64,000 nucleotides of DNA from Streptomyces sp. Act143. Its GTDB lineage: Bacteria; Actinomycetota; Actinomycetes; Streptomycetales; Streptomycetaceae. The stretch is taken from positions 2,959,025-3,023,024 of the forward strand of contig NZ_QFRX01000001.1 of the NCBI RefSeq assembly GCF_003143935.1, given 5' to 3'. The notes beneath the pieces were generated by a model. The model saw only the letters and a program-made list of their open reading frames with translations, was not told where the DNA came from and ran no database searches. Every line of letters begins with the position of its first letter. Position 1 is the first letter of the stretch. Below, piece after piece: positions 24,900 through 34,233 of the stretch. A program made the position numbers and the translations under genes.

Positions 24900-25072
24900 G
24901 TGACCTCTTGAAGCTCCCGAGTAGACCGAGGCCCGTGGGGTGAGCTGGTGCCACGAACACGGCTGATGAGGTGTCGGACCAGCTCCAGGGCTGAGTCCTG
25001 GAATTAGGTCGCTGCGTGGCCCGCATGTGCTCGTGACCAGCGCAAACACCCGTGCCATGGGGAGGGAACAAC
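24900..25072 (+). ncRNA. Candidate bridge-RNA leader of the IS110 element
   Basis: The non-coding leader before the IS110 transposase holds two consecutive stem-loops. gagctggt (24942-24949) pairs with accagctc (24978-24985) around a 28-base internal loop, and tccagg (24984-24989) pairs with cctgga (24997-25002). IS110-group elements are known to encode a structured bridge RNA in the long left end that guides target choice. The structure and position fit that model. RNA boundaries and guide loops are not determined. Confidence 0.4.
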
Positions 25073-26314
25073 TTGATCTACTGCGGAATCGACTGGGCCG
25101 AGCGCCACCACGACGTCGCTCTCGTCGACGACACCGGCGAACTACTCGCCAAGCGCCGTATCACCGACGACGCTGCCGGCTATCAACTGCTGATGGACCT
25201 GCTTGCCGAGTACGGCGACACGGAAGACGCCCCGATCCCGATCGCGATCGAGGCCTCTCGCGGTCTGCTGGTCGCCGTGCTGCGGACCGGCAAGCGCCAG
25301 GTCTTCGCGATCAACCCGATGGCCGCCGCCCGCTACCGCGACCGCCACTCCGTCTCCCGCAAGAAATCCGACCCCGGCGACGCCCTGGTCCTGGCGAACA
25401 TCCTCCGCACTGACATGCACGCCCACCGGCCCCTGCCACAGGACAGTGACCTGGCCCGCGCCATCGCCGTCCTAGCACGCGCTCAGCAGGACGCCACTTG
25501 GAACCGGCAGCAGAACTCCAACCAGCTCCGATCCCTGCTGCGTGAGTACTACCCGTCCGCCCTGGACGCCGTCGCCACCTGGCAGAACGGCCTCTGCCGA
25601 CCTGAAGCACGTGAACTGCTCAGGCTCGCCCCTACACCCTCGCAGGCCGCACGGCTGAGCCGCACACAGACTCAGGCCGCGCTGAAGCGAGCCGGCCGCA
25701 AGCGGGGCATCGAGGCCGAGGCGGATCGGCTCCGCGAGGTCTTCCGCGCCGAGTGGGCCCACCAGCCTCCGCTGGTCGAGGACGCGCTCGGCAAGCAGAT
25801 GCTCGCCCTCCTGATCCAGCTGGAGGCCGCCTGCACGGCCGCCGACAACCTTGCGAAGGCGGTGGAAGATGCCTTCCCTCAGTACCCGGACGCTGAGGTC
25901 ATCCTCAGCTTTCCCGGCCTCGGCGTCCAGCTTGGTGCCCGGGTGCTGGCCGAGATCGGAGACGACCGGAGCCGTTTCGCTGACGCCCGCGGTCTGAAGG
26001 CTTATGCGGGCGCCTCTCCGATCACCAGGGCCTCCGGCAAGAAGTCGAGCATCATCCGGCGGAGGGTGAAGAACGACCGGCTCAACCATGCCGGCTATCT
26101 GTGGGCCTTCGCGGCCCCCAACGGATCACCCGGGGCCAAGGCCCACTACCGGCGCCGACGCGACGTCCACGGAGACTGGCACGCGGCCGCCCTGCGCAAT
26201 CTCTTCAACCGGATGCTCGGCCAGCTCTATCGCTGCCTCCAGGGGCACACGCCCTTCGATGAGCTGGTCGCCTTTCCGACCCCGAGCCTGGAGGCAGAGA
26301 AGGCGGCAGCCTGA
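25073..26314 (+). mobile_element. IS110-family transposase
   Basis: This 413-residue transposase/recombinase uses a RuvC-like DEDD domain and a C-terminal serine domain. CGIDWAERHHDVALVD supplies the first Asp, IAIEASRG the Glu, and KSDPGDALVLA the closing Asps. The C-terminal Transposase_20 part includes SFPGLGVQLGARVLAEIGD and ASPITRASGKKSS with the conserved Ser. The TTG at 25073 is chosen because GGGGAGGG lies about 6 nt upstream; an in-frame GTG at 25052 is the alternative. The reading frame is intact. No terminal inverted repeats are visible, as expected for the family, so exact element ends are unknown. Confidence 0.93.
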
Positions 26315-26368
26315 TCTCCAACGGTCGAGAACTCGTTCTGTCAGTACGAGGTGGCATGCTCTCCCGCC

Positions 26369-26905
26369 ATGAACAAGGAGCAGTTCTGGGAGCTCATCGC
26401 GGCGGCCCGCGACCGGGCGATCACCCCACACGAAAGCGAAGCGGTCGCCCGCGAAGCGACCTCGCTGCTGGCCGCCCGGCCGGTCGAGGAGATCATCGCC
26501 GCTGAGAAGGTGCTGTGGGACCTGATGGTTGAGTCCTACACCAACCCTCTGTGGGCCGCTGCCTACATCGCCAACGGCGGATGCTCCGACGATGGCTTCG
26601 ACTACTTCCGCGGCTGGCTGATCGCCCAGGGGCGTGACGTCTTCAAGCGCGCAGTCGCTAATCCTGATGCCCTCGCAGAACTGCCCATTGTTCAAGCCGC
26701 CGCAACAGACGGCGACGACCTGGAAGGTGAGGACATGCTGGTTATCGCCTGGAACGCACACATCACGGCGACCGGTGACCAGCTTCCTGCGGGAGGCCCC
26801 ACCATCCGCTACCCGCAGCTGGACCCTACCTGGGCCTTCGACTTCGACGACTCAGACGAGATGGCTCGCCGCCTGCCGCGTCTGGCTGCCCTCTACCTGC
26901 AGTAG
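26369..26905 (+). CDS. DUF4240 domain protein
   Basis: This 178-residue protein has an N-terminal MNKEQFWELIAAAR segment and YIANGGCSDDGFDYFRGWLIAQG, features of DUF4240 proteins found scattered in actinobacteria and often near mobile DNA. The ATG at 26369 begins the conserved domain. It is acidic and soluble, with no membrane or signal segments. It lies 55 bases after the IS110 transposase and probably belongs to the same accessory patch rather than the core chromosome. Function is unknown. Confidence 0.82.
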   Translation: MNKEQFWELIAAARDRAITPHESEAVAREATSLLAARPVEEIIAAEKVLWDLMVESYTNPLWAAAYIANGGCSDDGFDYFRGWLIAQGRDVFKRAVANPDALAELPIVQAAATDGDDLEGEDMLVIAWNAHITATGDQLPAGGPTIRYPQLDPTWAFDFDDSDEMARRLPRLAALYLQ

Positions 26906-26952
26906 TTCGAACACCGCAGCCGGCGCCTTGACGAGTTAGCACCATGAGGTGT

Positions 26953-27612
26953 CTATCCGGTGATCCCGTACGGTTCCGGATCTCGCCAGCGGTCGAAGGG
27001 CCGGTCAAGGGTGTACCGGCCGTCGTCACCGAGAACGAGCATCCGCATCTCCGCGTTCCCGGGGTTCGACAGCGACTCGAATTCCGCGACACTCCAGTGG
27101 AACCAGCGCATGCAGAACAGGCGCATGGCGAGGCCATGGGTGACCAGCAGGACGTTCGGTGGGTGGTCGGGCGCCTCGAAGCTGCGGAAGAGACTCTCCA
27201 GGAAGCCGCCGACCCGGTCGTAGACGTCGGCTCCGGACTCCCCCTGGGCGAAGCGGTAGAAGAAGTGACCGTACGCGTCCCGATAGGCCTTCTGCAGTCG
27301 CACGTCGTCGCGGTCCTGCCAGTTCCCCCAGTCCTGCTCGCGCAGCCGGGGCTCCTCGCGTACGCGGACCTGTTCCGGGTCGAGATGGAAGGCGCGGAAG
27401 GTCTCGTGGGTCCGGCGGTACGGCGACACGTACACGCTGACGCGCTCGCGGCCGAATGTCTCGCGCAGGCGTTTACCCGTCTCCTCCGCCTGCTGCCAGC
27501 CTCGCTCGGTCAGCGCCAAGGCGTGGTCGGGCTCACGTTCGTACACGGTGTCATCAACATTGCCCGTTGACTCGCCGTGCCGGACAAGGACGATGCGCCG
27601 TGGTCGTGCCAT
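26953..27612 (-). CDS. Histidine phosphatase family protein (phosphoglycerate mutase-like)
   Basis: This 219-residue phosphohydrolase has LVRHGES near the N terminus (catalytic His of the RHG motif), an Arg in SPYRRTHET, REQDWGNWQ, and the second His in LVTHGLAMR. It may dephosphorylate a small metabolite or protein; the family does not predict the substrate. The ATG at 27612 has a weak ribosome-binding site. The gene marks the right edge of the accessory patch and returns to core-gene character. Confidence 0.92.
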   Translation of the reverse strand: MARPRRIVLVRHGESTGNVDDTVYEREPDHALALTERGWQQAEETGKRLRETFGRERVSVYVSPYRRTHETFRAFHLDPEQVRVREEPRLREQDWGNWQDRDDVRLQKAYRDAYGHFFYRFAQGESGADVYDRVGGFLESLFRSFEAPDHPPNVLLVTHGLAMRLFCMRWFHWSVAEFESLSNPGNAEMRMLVLGDDGRYTLDRPFDRWRDPEPYGITG

Positions 27613-27731
27613 GCCAAGACCCTAGATCGAGTCACGGCCCGCCGAGCACCCGTACGGCCTCCATACGGCGTAGGTCACACATTTCCTGCACCACTGGCCC
27701 CATAGGGCCGCACGTGCACCAGGTCCGGATT

Positions 27732-28337
27732 TCAAACCGTCCAGGTCGGTTCGAGCTCCACAATGTCACCCGTGAGTGAGGCGACGTCCGCCTCGATCTG
27801 TGCCCGCAGCGCCAGTCGCTCGACCCGTTCCGTCCGGTACTTGCCGTGCTCTGCGGCGGACTGCCACATCGACAGTACGAGGAACTCATGGCCCGGGGCC
27901 TCACCGAAGAGGCCGCGGATCATGCCCGGCGACCCGGCCATCGCCGGGTTCCAGACCTTCTCCTGCATCAGCGTGAAATGCTCGGCGCGCTCCTCGTGGA
28001 CCCGGCAGTGGGCGACGCGCACCAGGTCGGCGTCGGTGAAGCGCGGCTCGAAGCCGGTCTTCACGTCGAAGCGGTAGTCGAAGAGCTTGACCTGCGCGTC
28101 CTTGAACGTGCCCGACTGGGCGGACGCCAGTCGGTCATGGGAGCGGGCCATGAAGGAGTCGTAGAAGGAGCGGCTCTCCCAGAAGGAGAAGACGTGCGCC
28201 ACGCCGGTCCGCCCCCGGCTCCAGCCTCCGCCCTGTCCCCGAAAACCCGGCTCACCCAGTAGCCCCGCCCATTTTCGCTGCCCCCGCTCGAAGCCGCGGC
28301 GGTCCACCACGGTGCAGCGAATCCACTTGACCAGCAC
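27732..28337 (-). CDS. DUF4937 (YdbC-like) domain protein
   Basis: This 201-residue protein begins with a conserved VLVKWIRCTVVDR segment and FSFWESRSFYDSFMARSHDRL. It resembles the YdbC/DUF4937 family, whose members have a dimeric alpha/beta-barrel fold. The second half repeats the fold (RVAHCRVHEERAEHF...). The GTG at 28337 is chosen since the conserved start falls there; upstream codons to 28430 are not conserved. It shares a 148-base divergent promoter region with the terD-like gene. No reaction is assigned. Confidence 0.82.
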   Translation of the reverse strand: MLVKWIRCTVVDRRGFERGQRKWAGLLGEPGFRGQGGGWSRGRTGVAHVFSFWESRSFYDSFMARSHDRLASAQSGTFKDAQVKLFDYRFDVKTGFEPRFTDADLVRVAHCRVHEERAEHFTLMQEKVWNPAMAGSPGMIRGLFGEAPGHEFLVLSMWQSAAEHGKYRTERVERLALRAQIEADVASLTGDIVELEPTWTV

Positions 28338-28485
28338 CGCGCCATCGTAAGGCCACGCAGCGTGGCGCCGGTCACGCTCCGACGGAGATCTCTCCCGCGT
28401 GGGGCCCCGCGTGCGTGGCAGGATGGACAACCGGCCCTGGCCTCATGGCAGTTCGGGCCGCGACACACGGGGAAGGGGAAGTCTG

Positions 28486-29019
28486 GTGAACGGCCTCAAC
28501 AAGGGGATTCGCAAGGTCGAGGTCGCGCTGAAGTGGGACCCGAGTCCCGCCGGTCACGCGGCCACCGATCTCGACATCGTGGCCGCGCCCTATCTGGCGA
28601 GCGACCCGTACGGCGACCCGGCCTACGTCGTGCACTTCGACAGCCGCTCCCCCGACGGCACCATGTACCTCAACCGGGACAGCAAGGACGGCAAGGGCTT
28701 CGGCTGGGACGAAGTCATGACGCTGGAACTCGATCGGCTCGACAGCAGGTACGCGCGCGTGGTGGTCGGCGTCGTCATCCAGCAGCGTTCCGAGGAGCGC
28801 ACCTTCGTCGGTGTGGCCAATCCCGCGCTGCGCATCCGTGAGGGTTACACGGTCCTGGCCGAGGACGACTTCGGCACGGTGCCCGGAGCCACGGCGGCGA
28901 CGGTCGCGGAGTTCGTCCGGGACGGCTCCGGCACCTGGGAGTTCCACCCGGGCATCCATGGCTTCGAGGGCGACCCGGAAGGGTTCACCCGAGCCATGGG
29001 CAAGACCCACCAGCCCTGA
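28486..29019 (+). CDS. TerD-family stress protein
   Basis: This 177-residue member of the TerD family has VALKWDPSP and the DLDIVAAPYL segment typical of the calcium-binding site in these proteins. FSRSPDGT-like and GWDEVMTLELDRLD segments match the domain. TerD proteins are linked to tellurite and other stress resistance and, in Streptomyces, to differentiation; the precise role is unknown. The GTG at 28486 is preceded by GGAAGGGGAAG. It is convergent with nrdJ, and a strong hairpin at 29103-29136 lies between them. Confidence 0.9.
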   Translation: MNGLNKGIRKVEVALKWDPSPAGHAATDLDIVAAPYLASDPYGDPAYVVHFDSRSPDGTMYLNRDSKDGKGFGWDEVMTLELDRLDSRYARVVVGVVIQQRSEERTFVGVANPALRIREGYTVLAEDDFGTVPGATAATVAEFVRDGSGTWEFHPGIHGFEGDPEGFTRAMGKTHQP

Positions 29020-29102
29020 CTCGCGGGCGCCCTGGTGGTCGCCGCGCTTCGGCCCGGCGGACCTGTCGCACAGCGTGGCAGCACAGCCCGCGGACGCGCA
29101 GG

Positions 29103-29136
29103 AGGCGGTGGAGCCGGAACCGGCCCCACCGCCTCA
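29103..29136. terminator. Convergent terminator between terD-like gene and nrdJ
   Basis: gaggcggtgg pairs with ccaccgcctc, with an inner gccgg/ccggc extension and a two-base loop. It lies 20 bases beyond the nrdJ stop and should serve both genes. Confidence 0.9.
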
Positions 29137-29156
29137 CAGATCACTCACGCGCGTGG

Positions 29157-32051
29157 TCAGCTGCAACCGCTCGTCGAGCCGCAGCCCTCGCAGATGTAGC
29201 AGGAACCGGCCCGCTGCATCTTCGTACCGCAGGAGAAGCAGAGCGGGGCGTCCGCCTGGATGCCCAGCTGCATCTCCACCAGCTCGGCGCTGGTGTGGGC
29301 CTGCTTCGGGGCGGGCTTGGCCGCCTCGACCTCGGCCTTCGGGGTGGCGACGGCCTTCAGCTCCTGGGCGCGCGGCGCCGACTGGGCCAGACCCTCGACG
29401 TCGACCTCGTCCTCGGTCGGCTCGTAGGAGCCGGTCTCCAGGTGACGCTGGCGCTCCTCGGCGGAGTGGATGCCGAGTGCGGAGCGCGTCTCGAAGGGCA
29501 GGAAGTCCAGCGCCAGGCGGCGGAAGATGTAGTCGACGATCGACTGCGCCATGCGGACATCGGGGTCGTCCGTCATGCCTGCCGGCTCGAAGCGCATGTT
29601 GGTGAACTTCGAGACGTACGTCTCCAGCGGCACGCCGTACTGAAGGCCGACCGAGACCGCGATGGAGAAGGCGTCCATCATGCCCGCGAGCGTCGATCCC
29701 TGCTTGGACATCTTCAGGAAGACCTCGCCGAGACCGTCGTCCGGGTAGGAGTTGGCGGTCATGTAGCCCTCGGCGCCACCGACCGTGAAGGACGTGGTGA
29801 TGCCGGGACGGCCCTTGGGCAGGCGCTTGCGGACCGGGCGGTACTCGACGACCTTCTCGACCGTCTCGCGGATGGTCGCCTCGGCCTTGGCGGTGACCTC
29901 GGCCTTCTCCTTCTCCTTGGTCTTGGCGGAGAGGGGCTGGCCGACCTTGCAGTTGTCGCGGTAGATGGCGAGCGCCTTGACGCCCATCTTCCAGGCCTCG
30001 AAGTAGATCTCCTCGACCTCCTCGACGGTCGCCGACTCCGGCATGTTGACCGTCTTGGAGAGCGCGCCGGAGATCCACGGCTGGATCGCGGCCATCATGC
30101 GGACGTGGCCCATCGCGGAGATGGAGCGCTCGCCCATGGCGCAGTCGAAGACCTCGTAGTGCTCGTGCTTGAGGCCGGGGGCGTCGACGACATTGCCGTG
30201 CTCGGCGATGTGGGCGACGATCGCCTCGATCTGCTCCTCCTGGTAGCCCAGGCGGCGCAGGGCCTGCGGGACGGTGCCGTTGACGATCTGCATCGAGCCG
30301 CCGCCGACGAGCTTCTTGAACTTGACCAGGGCGAGGTCGGGCTCGAGACCGGTGGTGTCGCAGGACATCGCCAGACCGATGGTGCCGGTCGGGGCGATGA
30401 CCGACGCCTGGGAGTTACGGAAACCGTTCTTCTCACCGAGTCGCAGCACGTCCTGCCAGGCCTCCGTGGCGGCGGCCCAGATCGGCGTGTCCAGGTCGTC
30501 CATGCGGACGGCCTTGGTGTTCTCGTCCGCGTGCTGCTTCATGACCCGCAGGTGCGGCTGCGCATTGCGGGCGTAGCCGTCGTACGGGCCGACGACCGCG
30601 GCGAGTTCGGCGGAGCGCTTGTACGACGTACCGGTCATCAGGGAGGTGATGGCACCGGCGAGGGCACGGCCGCCGTCGGAGTCGTAGGCGTGGCCGGTCG
30701 CCATCAGCAGGGCGCCGAGGTTGGCGTAGCCGATGCCGAGCTGGCGGAACGCGCGCGTGTTCTCACCGATCTTCTGCGTCGGGAAGTCCGCGAAGCAGAT
30801 GGAGATGTCCATGGCGGTGATGACGAGCTCGACGACCTTGGCGAAGCGCTCGACGTCGAAGGACTGGTGGCCCTTGCCGTCGTCCTTGAGGAACTTCATC
30901 AGGTTCAGCGAGGCGAGGTTGCAGGACGTGTTGTCCAGGTGCATGTACTCGCTGCACGGGTTCGAGCCGTTGATACGGCCGGACTCCGGGCACGTGTGCC
31001 AGTGGTTGATGGTGTCGTCGTACTGGATGCCCGGGTCGGCGCACGCCCAGGCGGCCTCGGCCATCTTGCGGAACAGGGCCTTGGCGTCGACCTCTTCGAT
31101 GACCTCGCCGGTCATCCGCGCGCGGAGGCCGAACTTACCGCCCTGCTCGACGGCCTTCATGAACTCGTCGTTCACACGGACCGAGTTGTTGGCGTTCTGG
31201 TACTGGACGGACGTGATGTCGTCGCCGCCCAGGTCCATGTCGAAGCCCGCGTCACGCAGGGCGCGGATCTTCTCCTCTTCCTTCACCTTGGTCTCGATGA
31301 AGTCCTCGATGTCGGGGTGGTCGACGTCGAGGATGACCATCTTGGCGGCACGCCGCGTGGCGCCACCCGACTTGATCGTTCCCGCGGAGGCGTCGGCACC
31401 GCGCATGAAGGAGACCGGACCCGAGGCGTTGCCGCCGGAGGAGAGCAGTTCCTTGGAGGAGCGGATACGGGAGAGGTTCAGGCCGGCGCCGGAGCCGCCC
31501 TTGAAGATCATGCCCTCTTCCTTGTACCAGTCGAGGATCGACTCCATGGAGTCGTCGACGGCCAGGATGAAGCAGGCGGAGACCTGCTGCGGCTGGGGCG
31601 TACCGACGTTGAACCACACCGGGCTGTTGAAGCTGAAGATCTGGTGCAGGAGGGCGTACGCCAGCTCGTGCTCGAAGATCTCCGCGTCGGCGGGCGAGGC
31701 GAAGTACTTGTAGTCCTCGCCGGCCTTCCGGTACGTCTTCACGATGCGGTCGATCAGCTGCTTGAGGCCGGTCTCGCGCTGCGGGGTGCCGACGGCACCG
31801 CGGAAGTACTTGCTGGTGACGATGTTGACCGCGTTCACCGACCAGAAGTCGGGGAACTCGACGCCACGCTGCTCGAAGTTCACCGAGCCGTCGCGCCAGT
31901 TGGTCATGACGACGTCACGACGCTCCCACTGGACCTCGTCGTACGGGTGCACGCCGGGAGTGGTGTGGATGCGCTCGATACGCAGTCCCTTGGTGGCCTT
32001 GGTGCCCTTGGCTCGGGAACCTCGTGCCGGACCGCTCGCCGTCTCTGTCAT
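29157..32051 (-). CDS. nrdJ: Class II (adenosylcobalamin-dependent) ribonucleotide reductase
   Basis: This oxygen-independent ribonucleotide reductase makes deoxyribonucleotides using coenzyme B12. It has 964 residues from the ATG at 32051, with AGGGAGG directly upstream. SACFIL near residue 160 carries one of the redox cysteines. NPCSEYM (364-370) with NTSCNLASLN (374-383) holds the radical-site Cys and catalytic residues. The long C terminus ends in a zinc-ribbon-like tail with CFSCG and CEGCG pairs. It is the second gene after nrdR, 163 bases downstream, and NrdR should repress it. No B12 riboswitch is visible in this gap. Streptomyces normally also have a class Ia enzyme elsewhere. Confidence 0.97.
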   Translation of the reverse strand: MTETASGPARGSRAKGTKATKGLRIERIHTTPGVHPYDEVQWERRDVVMTNWRDGSVNFEQRGVEFPDFWSVNAVNIVTSKYFRGAVGTPQRETGLKQLIDRIVKTYRKAGEDYKYFASPADAEIFEHELAYALLHQIFSFNSPVWFNVGTPQPQQVSACFILAVDDSMESILDWYKEEGMIFKGGSGAGLNLSRIRSSKELLSSGGNASGPVSFMRGADASAGTIKSGGATRRAAKMVILDVDHPDIEDFIETKVKEEEKIRALRDAGFDMDLGGDDITSVQYQNANNSVRVNDEFMKAVEQGGKFGLRARMTGEVIEEVDAKALFRKMAEAAWACADPGIQYDDTINHWHTCPESGRINGSNPCSEYMHLDNTSCNLASLNLMKFLKDDGKGHQSFDVERFAKVVELVITAMDISICFADFPTQKIGENTRAFRQLGIGYANLGALLMATGHAYDSDGGRALAGAITSLMTGTSYKRSAELAAVVGPYDGYARNAQPHLRVMKQHADENTKAVRMDDLDTPIWAAATEAWQDVLRLGEKNGFRNSQASVIAPTGTIGLAMSCDTTGLEPDLALVKFKKLVGGGSMQIVNGTVPQALRRLGYQEEQIEAIVAHIAEHGNVVDAPGLKHEHYEVFDCAMGERSISAMGHVRMMAAIQPWISGALSKTVNMPESATVEEVEEIYFEAWKMGVKALAIYRDNCKVGQPLSAKTKEKEKAEVTAKAEATIRETVEKVVEYRPVRKRLPKGRPGITTSFTVGGAEGYMTANSYPDDGLGEVFLKMSKQGSTLAGMMDAFSIAVSVGLQYGVPLETYVSKFTNMRFEPAGMTDDPDVRMAQSIVDYIFRRLALDFLPFETRSALGIHSAEERQRHLETGSYEPTEDEVDVEGLAQSAPRAQELKAVATPKAEVEAAKPAPKQAHTSAELVEMQLGIQADAPLCFSCGTKMQRAGSCYICEGCGSTSGCS

Positions 32052-32192
32052 GCCGCCTCCCTGTACGGGCAAAAACGCCCTGAAGTGCCCCTATGTTCCC
32101 GAGGCACGGTGTTCTGTCTTGTATTGCGGGCACCCACTCGCTACCGCCCGCAACAGGTCTTCATTCGCCGCCGTCCGGCCGTCCCGGTGTCC

Positions 32193-32216
32193 GAAGACCG
32201 GGTCGGCCCGGTCTTC
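32193..32216 (-). promoter_or_regulatory. Hairpin overlapping the nrdR stop
   Basis: gaagaccggg (32193-32202), loop tcgg, cccggtcttc (32207-32216). The perfect 10-bp stem touches the nrdR stop codon and precedes nrdJ. It could attenuate or process the nrdR-nrdJ transcript; function is inferred. Confidence 0.55.
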
Positions 32217-32757
32217 AGTCGGCGGCACCCGCGGGCTCGGGGACCGATACGGTCTCTCCCGCGCCGCGGTCGTCTTCCTGGCTCCCCACGTCCGTGTCCG
32301 CGCCGGGACGCCCCGTCGCCTCCCTGAGTTCCGCGATGGCGGCCTCGAAGTCCTCGAGCGAGTCGAACGCCCGATAGACGGAGGCGAATCGCAGATAGGC
32401 GACCAGATCGAGCTCCTGCAACGGGCCGAGTATGGCCAGCCCCACGTCATGGGTGGTCAGCTCGGCGCTCCCGGTGGCCCGCACCGCCTCCTCGACCCGC
32501 TGGCCGAGCTGAGCGAGAGCGTCCTCGGTGACAGGTCGTCCTTGGCATGCCTTGCGCACACCATTGATGACCTTGGTACGACTGAAAGGCTCGGTGACTC
32601 CGGACCGCTTGACCACCATGAGCGAACACGTCTCCACGGTCGTGAAACGACGGGAGCAGTCCGGACACTGGCGGCGCCGGCGGATCGACGTGCCGTCGTC
32701 GGTCGTACGACTGTCGACGACGCGGCTGTCGGGGTGCCTGCAGAAGGGGCAGTGCAT
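32215..32757 (-). CDS. nrdR: Transcriptional repressor NrdR
   Basis: This regulator senses ATP/dATP and represses ribonucleotide reductase genes. It has 180 residues. The zinc ribbon is complete (C3, C6, C31, C34), with the basic RRRRQC DNA-contact segment. An ATP-cone domain follows ([24 protein letters not shown]). The C-terminal ~30 residues are an acidic, non-conserved tail. GGGAG precedes the ATG at 32757. A pair of likely NrdR boxes lies upstream at 32866-32912, implying autoregulation together with nrdJ. Confidence 0.97.
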   Translation of the reverse strand: MHCPFCRHPDSRVVDSRTTDDGTSIRRRRQCPDCSRRFTTVETCSLMVVKRSGVTEPFSRTKVINGVRKACQGRPVTEDALAQLGQRVEEAVRATGSAELTTHDVGLAILGPLQELDLVAYLRFASVYRAFDSLEDFEAAIAELREATGRPGADTDVGSQEDDRGAGETVSVPEPAGAAD

Positions 32758-32865
32758 GAACTCCCAACCCTCCTCACAGCAGACTCAATAGCCTCAATGG
32801 GCCTCTGGGGCCCCTCGAAGCAGCCCCAAGCATAGGCGATCGCGGAGGCTCCGAAGACCCGGGGG

Positions 32866-32912
32866 ACCACAACTTCTGGGCTGCTGTAGCAATCCAAGCA
32901 CTAGATGTAGGG
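32866..32912 (-). promoter_or_regulatory. Paired NrdR boxes upstream of nrdR-nrdJ
   Basis: Two 16-base NrdR-box-like sites, accacaacttctgggc (32866-32881) and agcactagatgtaggg (32897-32912), start exactly 31 bases apart, about three helical turns. Both keep the ends of the imperfect palindrome acaCNATATATNGtgt. Paired boxes with this spacing are the known NrdR arrangement. Exact binding limits are inferred. Confidence 0.75.
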
Positions 32913-33257
32913 ATCGTCACCGTAAACACGCCGTACACGCGTGTCGCTCCCGTATTGGCATGTGCCGCATGACCGAGGCGCCGCGCGGGACACGGCCACG
33001 CACAGCCATACCGCCGCGCCGCATGCGGAGATACCGTGGGCGGCGCACGGAGAGCGCACGGAGAGCGCGTGCGACTCCCGCGCAGATGAGGGCCGGACCT
33101 CGGCCGACGGGGCACCGGATGGCAGACTGATTCAACAACCCACGAGGTCGTCACCCGGCGGTGAAGAGTACAACAAAGGGCCCTTTTGTCCGCCAGGCAC
33201 CACGTTGGCTATACACCCAGGCACATGATCACGTCAGGCGAACCAGACTTTTTCACT

Positions 33258-33271
33258 CGAACGTGTGTTTG
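33258..33271 (+). promoter_or_regulatory. LexA (SOS) box upstream of lexA
   Basis: cgaacgtgtgtttg matches the actinobacterial and Gram-positive SOS box CGAACRNRYGTTYG at all fixed positions. It lies 61 bases before the lexA start, consistent with autorepression. Confidence 0.93.
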
Positions 33272-33331
33272 GCGCAACCTTTCGAAAGCAACTACCGTTG
33301 TCCAGCAGGGAGACCATCGAGAGGGGCCGAC

Positions 33332-34111
33332 GTGACCACCACCGCAGACAGTGCCACCATCACTGCCCAGGACCGCTCCCAGGGCCGACTCGAGCCGGTG
33401 CATGCGATGAATGAAGCCGTGAATCCGGAGGGGCACAAGCGCTCCCTGCCGGGCCGACCTCCAGGCATCCGGGCCGACAGCTCGGGACTCACCGACCGGC
33501 AGCGCCGAGTGATCGAGGTCATCAGGGACTCCGTGCAGCGGCGCGGCTACCCACCGTCCATGCGGGAGATCGGACAGGCGGTCGGCCTCTCCAGCACTTC
33601 CTCGGTCGCACACCAGCTCATGGCACTGGAGCGCAAGGGCTTCCTGCGCCGCGACCCGCACCGCCCGCGCGCGTACGAAGTGCGCGGTTCCGACCAGGCC
33701 GCCTCCGTGCAGCCCAACGACACCGCCGGCAAGCCCGCCGCGTCGTACGTCCCCCTCGTCGGCCGCATCGCCGCCGGTGGCCCGATCCTCGCGGAGGAGT
33801 CCGTCGAGGACGTCTTCCCTCTCCCCCGCCAGCTCGTCGGCGACGGTGAGCTGTTCGTCCTCAAGGTCGTCGGCGACTCGATGATCGAGGCCGCGATCTG
33901 CGACGGCGACTGGGTCACGGTCCGCCGCCAGCCGGTCGCCGAGAACGGTGACATCGTGGCCGCCATGCTCGACGGCGAAGCCACCGTCAAGCGCTTCAAG
34001 CGCGAGGACGGCCATGTCTGGCTCCTCCCGCACAACGCCGCGTACGAGCCGATCCCCGGAGACGACGCGACCATCCTCGGCAAGGTGGTGGCGGTGCTCC
34101 GCCGCGTGTGA
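33332..34111 (+). CDS. lexA: SOS repressor LexA
   Basis: This repressor of DNA-damage genes inactivates itself by RecA-stimulated self-cleavage. It has 259 residues, including an N-terminal extension of about 50 residues common in Streptomyces. The winged helix ([16 protein letters not shown]...[20 protein letters not shown]) is followed by the cleavage site in GRIAAGGP (Ala148-Gly149), the nucleophile VGDSM (Ser183) and Lys220 in EATVKRF. The GTG at 33332 has GAGAGGGG upstream. It is autoregulated through the SOS box at 33258. Two hairpins follow (34153-34186, 34234-34276). Confidence 0.98.
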   Translation: MTTTADSATITAQDRSQGRLEPVHAMNEAVNPEGHKRSLPGRPPGIRADSSGLTDRQRRVIEVIRDSVQRRGYPPSMREIGQAVGLSSTSSVAHQLMALERKGFLRRDPHRPRAYEVRGSDQAASVQPNDTAGKPAASYVPLVGRIAAGGPILAEESVEDVFPLPRQLVGDGELFVLKVVGDSMIEAAICDGDWVTVRRQPVAENGDIVAAMLDGEATVKRFKREDGHVWLLPHNAAYEPIPGDDATILGKVVAVLRRV

Positions 34112-34152
34112 CGGCTGCGCCGGGCGGACCGCTTCAGGTCCGCCCCATGACC

Positions 34153-34186
34153 GGGCCCCGGGACCCCTGCGCCGGTTCCGGGGCCC
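34153..34186 (+). terminator. lexA terminator
   Basis: gggccccggga pairs with ttccggggccc (34176-34186), giving nine G-C-rich pairs plus a weaker base extension. It starts 42 bases after the lexA stop. Confidence 0.8.
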
Positions 34187-34233
34187 AGTGCTGTGCGGAC
34201 AGGCACTACCGCGTCTGTCGTACGGCGGCTTCG

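Larger units (their letters stand above)
32758..33331. other. Divergent regulatory region between nrdR and lexA
   Basis: 574 bases holding the NrdR boxes on the nrdR side and the SOS box on the lexA side. No gene is visible between them. Confidence 0.6.

Noticed and set aside
32052..32214. Cobalamin riboswitch upstream of nrdJ
   Set aside because: The 163-base gap is too short and shows no B12-box-like sequence; only the simple hairpin at 32193-32216 is seen.
29295..32327. 1010-codon open frame opposite nrdJ
   Set aside because: It is an antisense shadow of a strong gene; its translation is Leu/Val/Gly/Arg-rich without family motifs, as expected in very GC-rich DNA.
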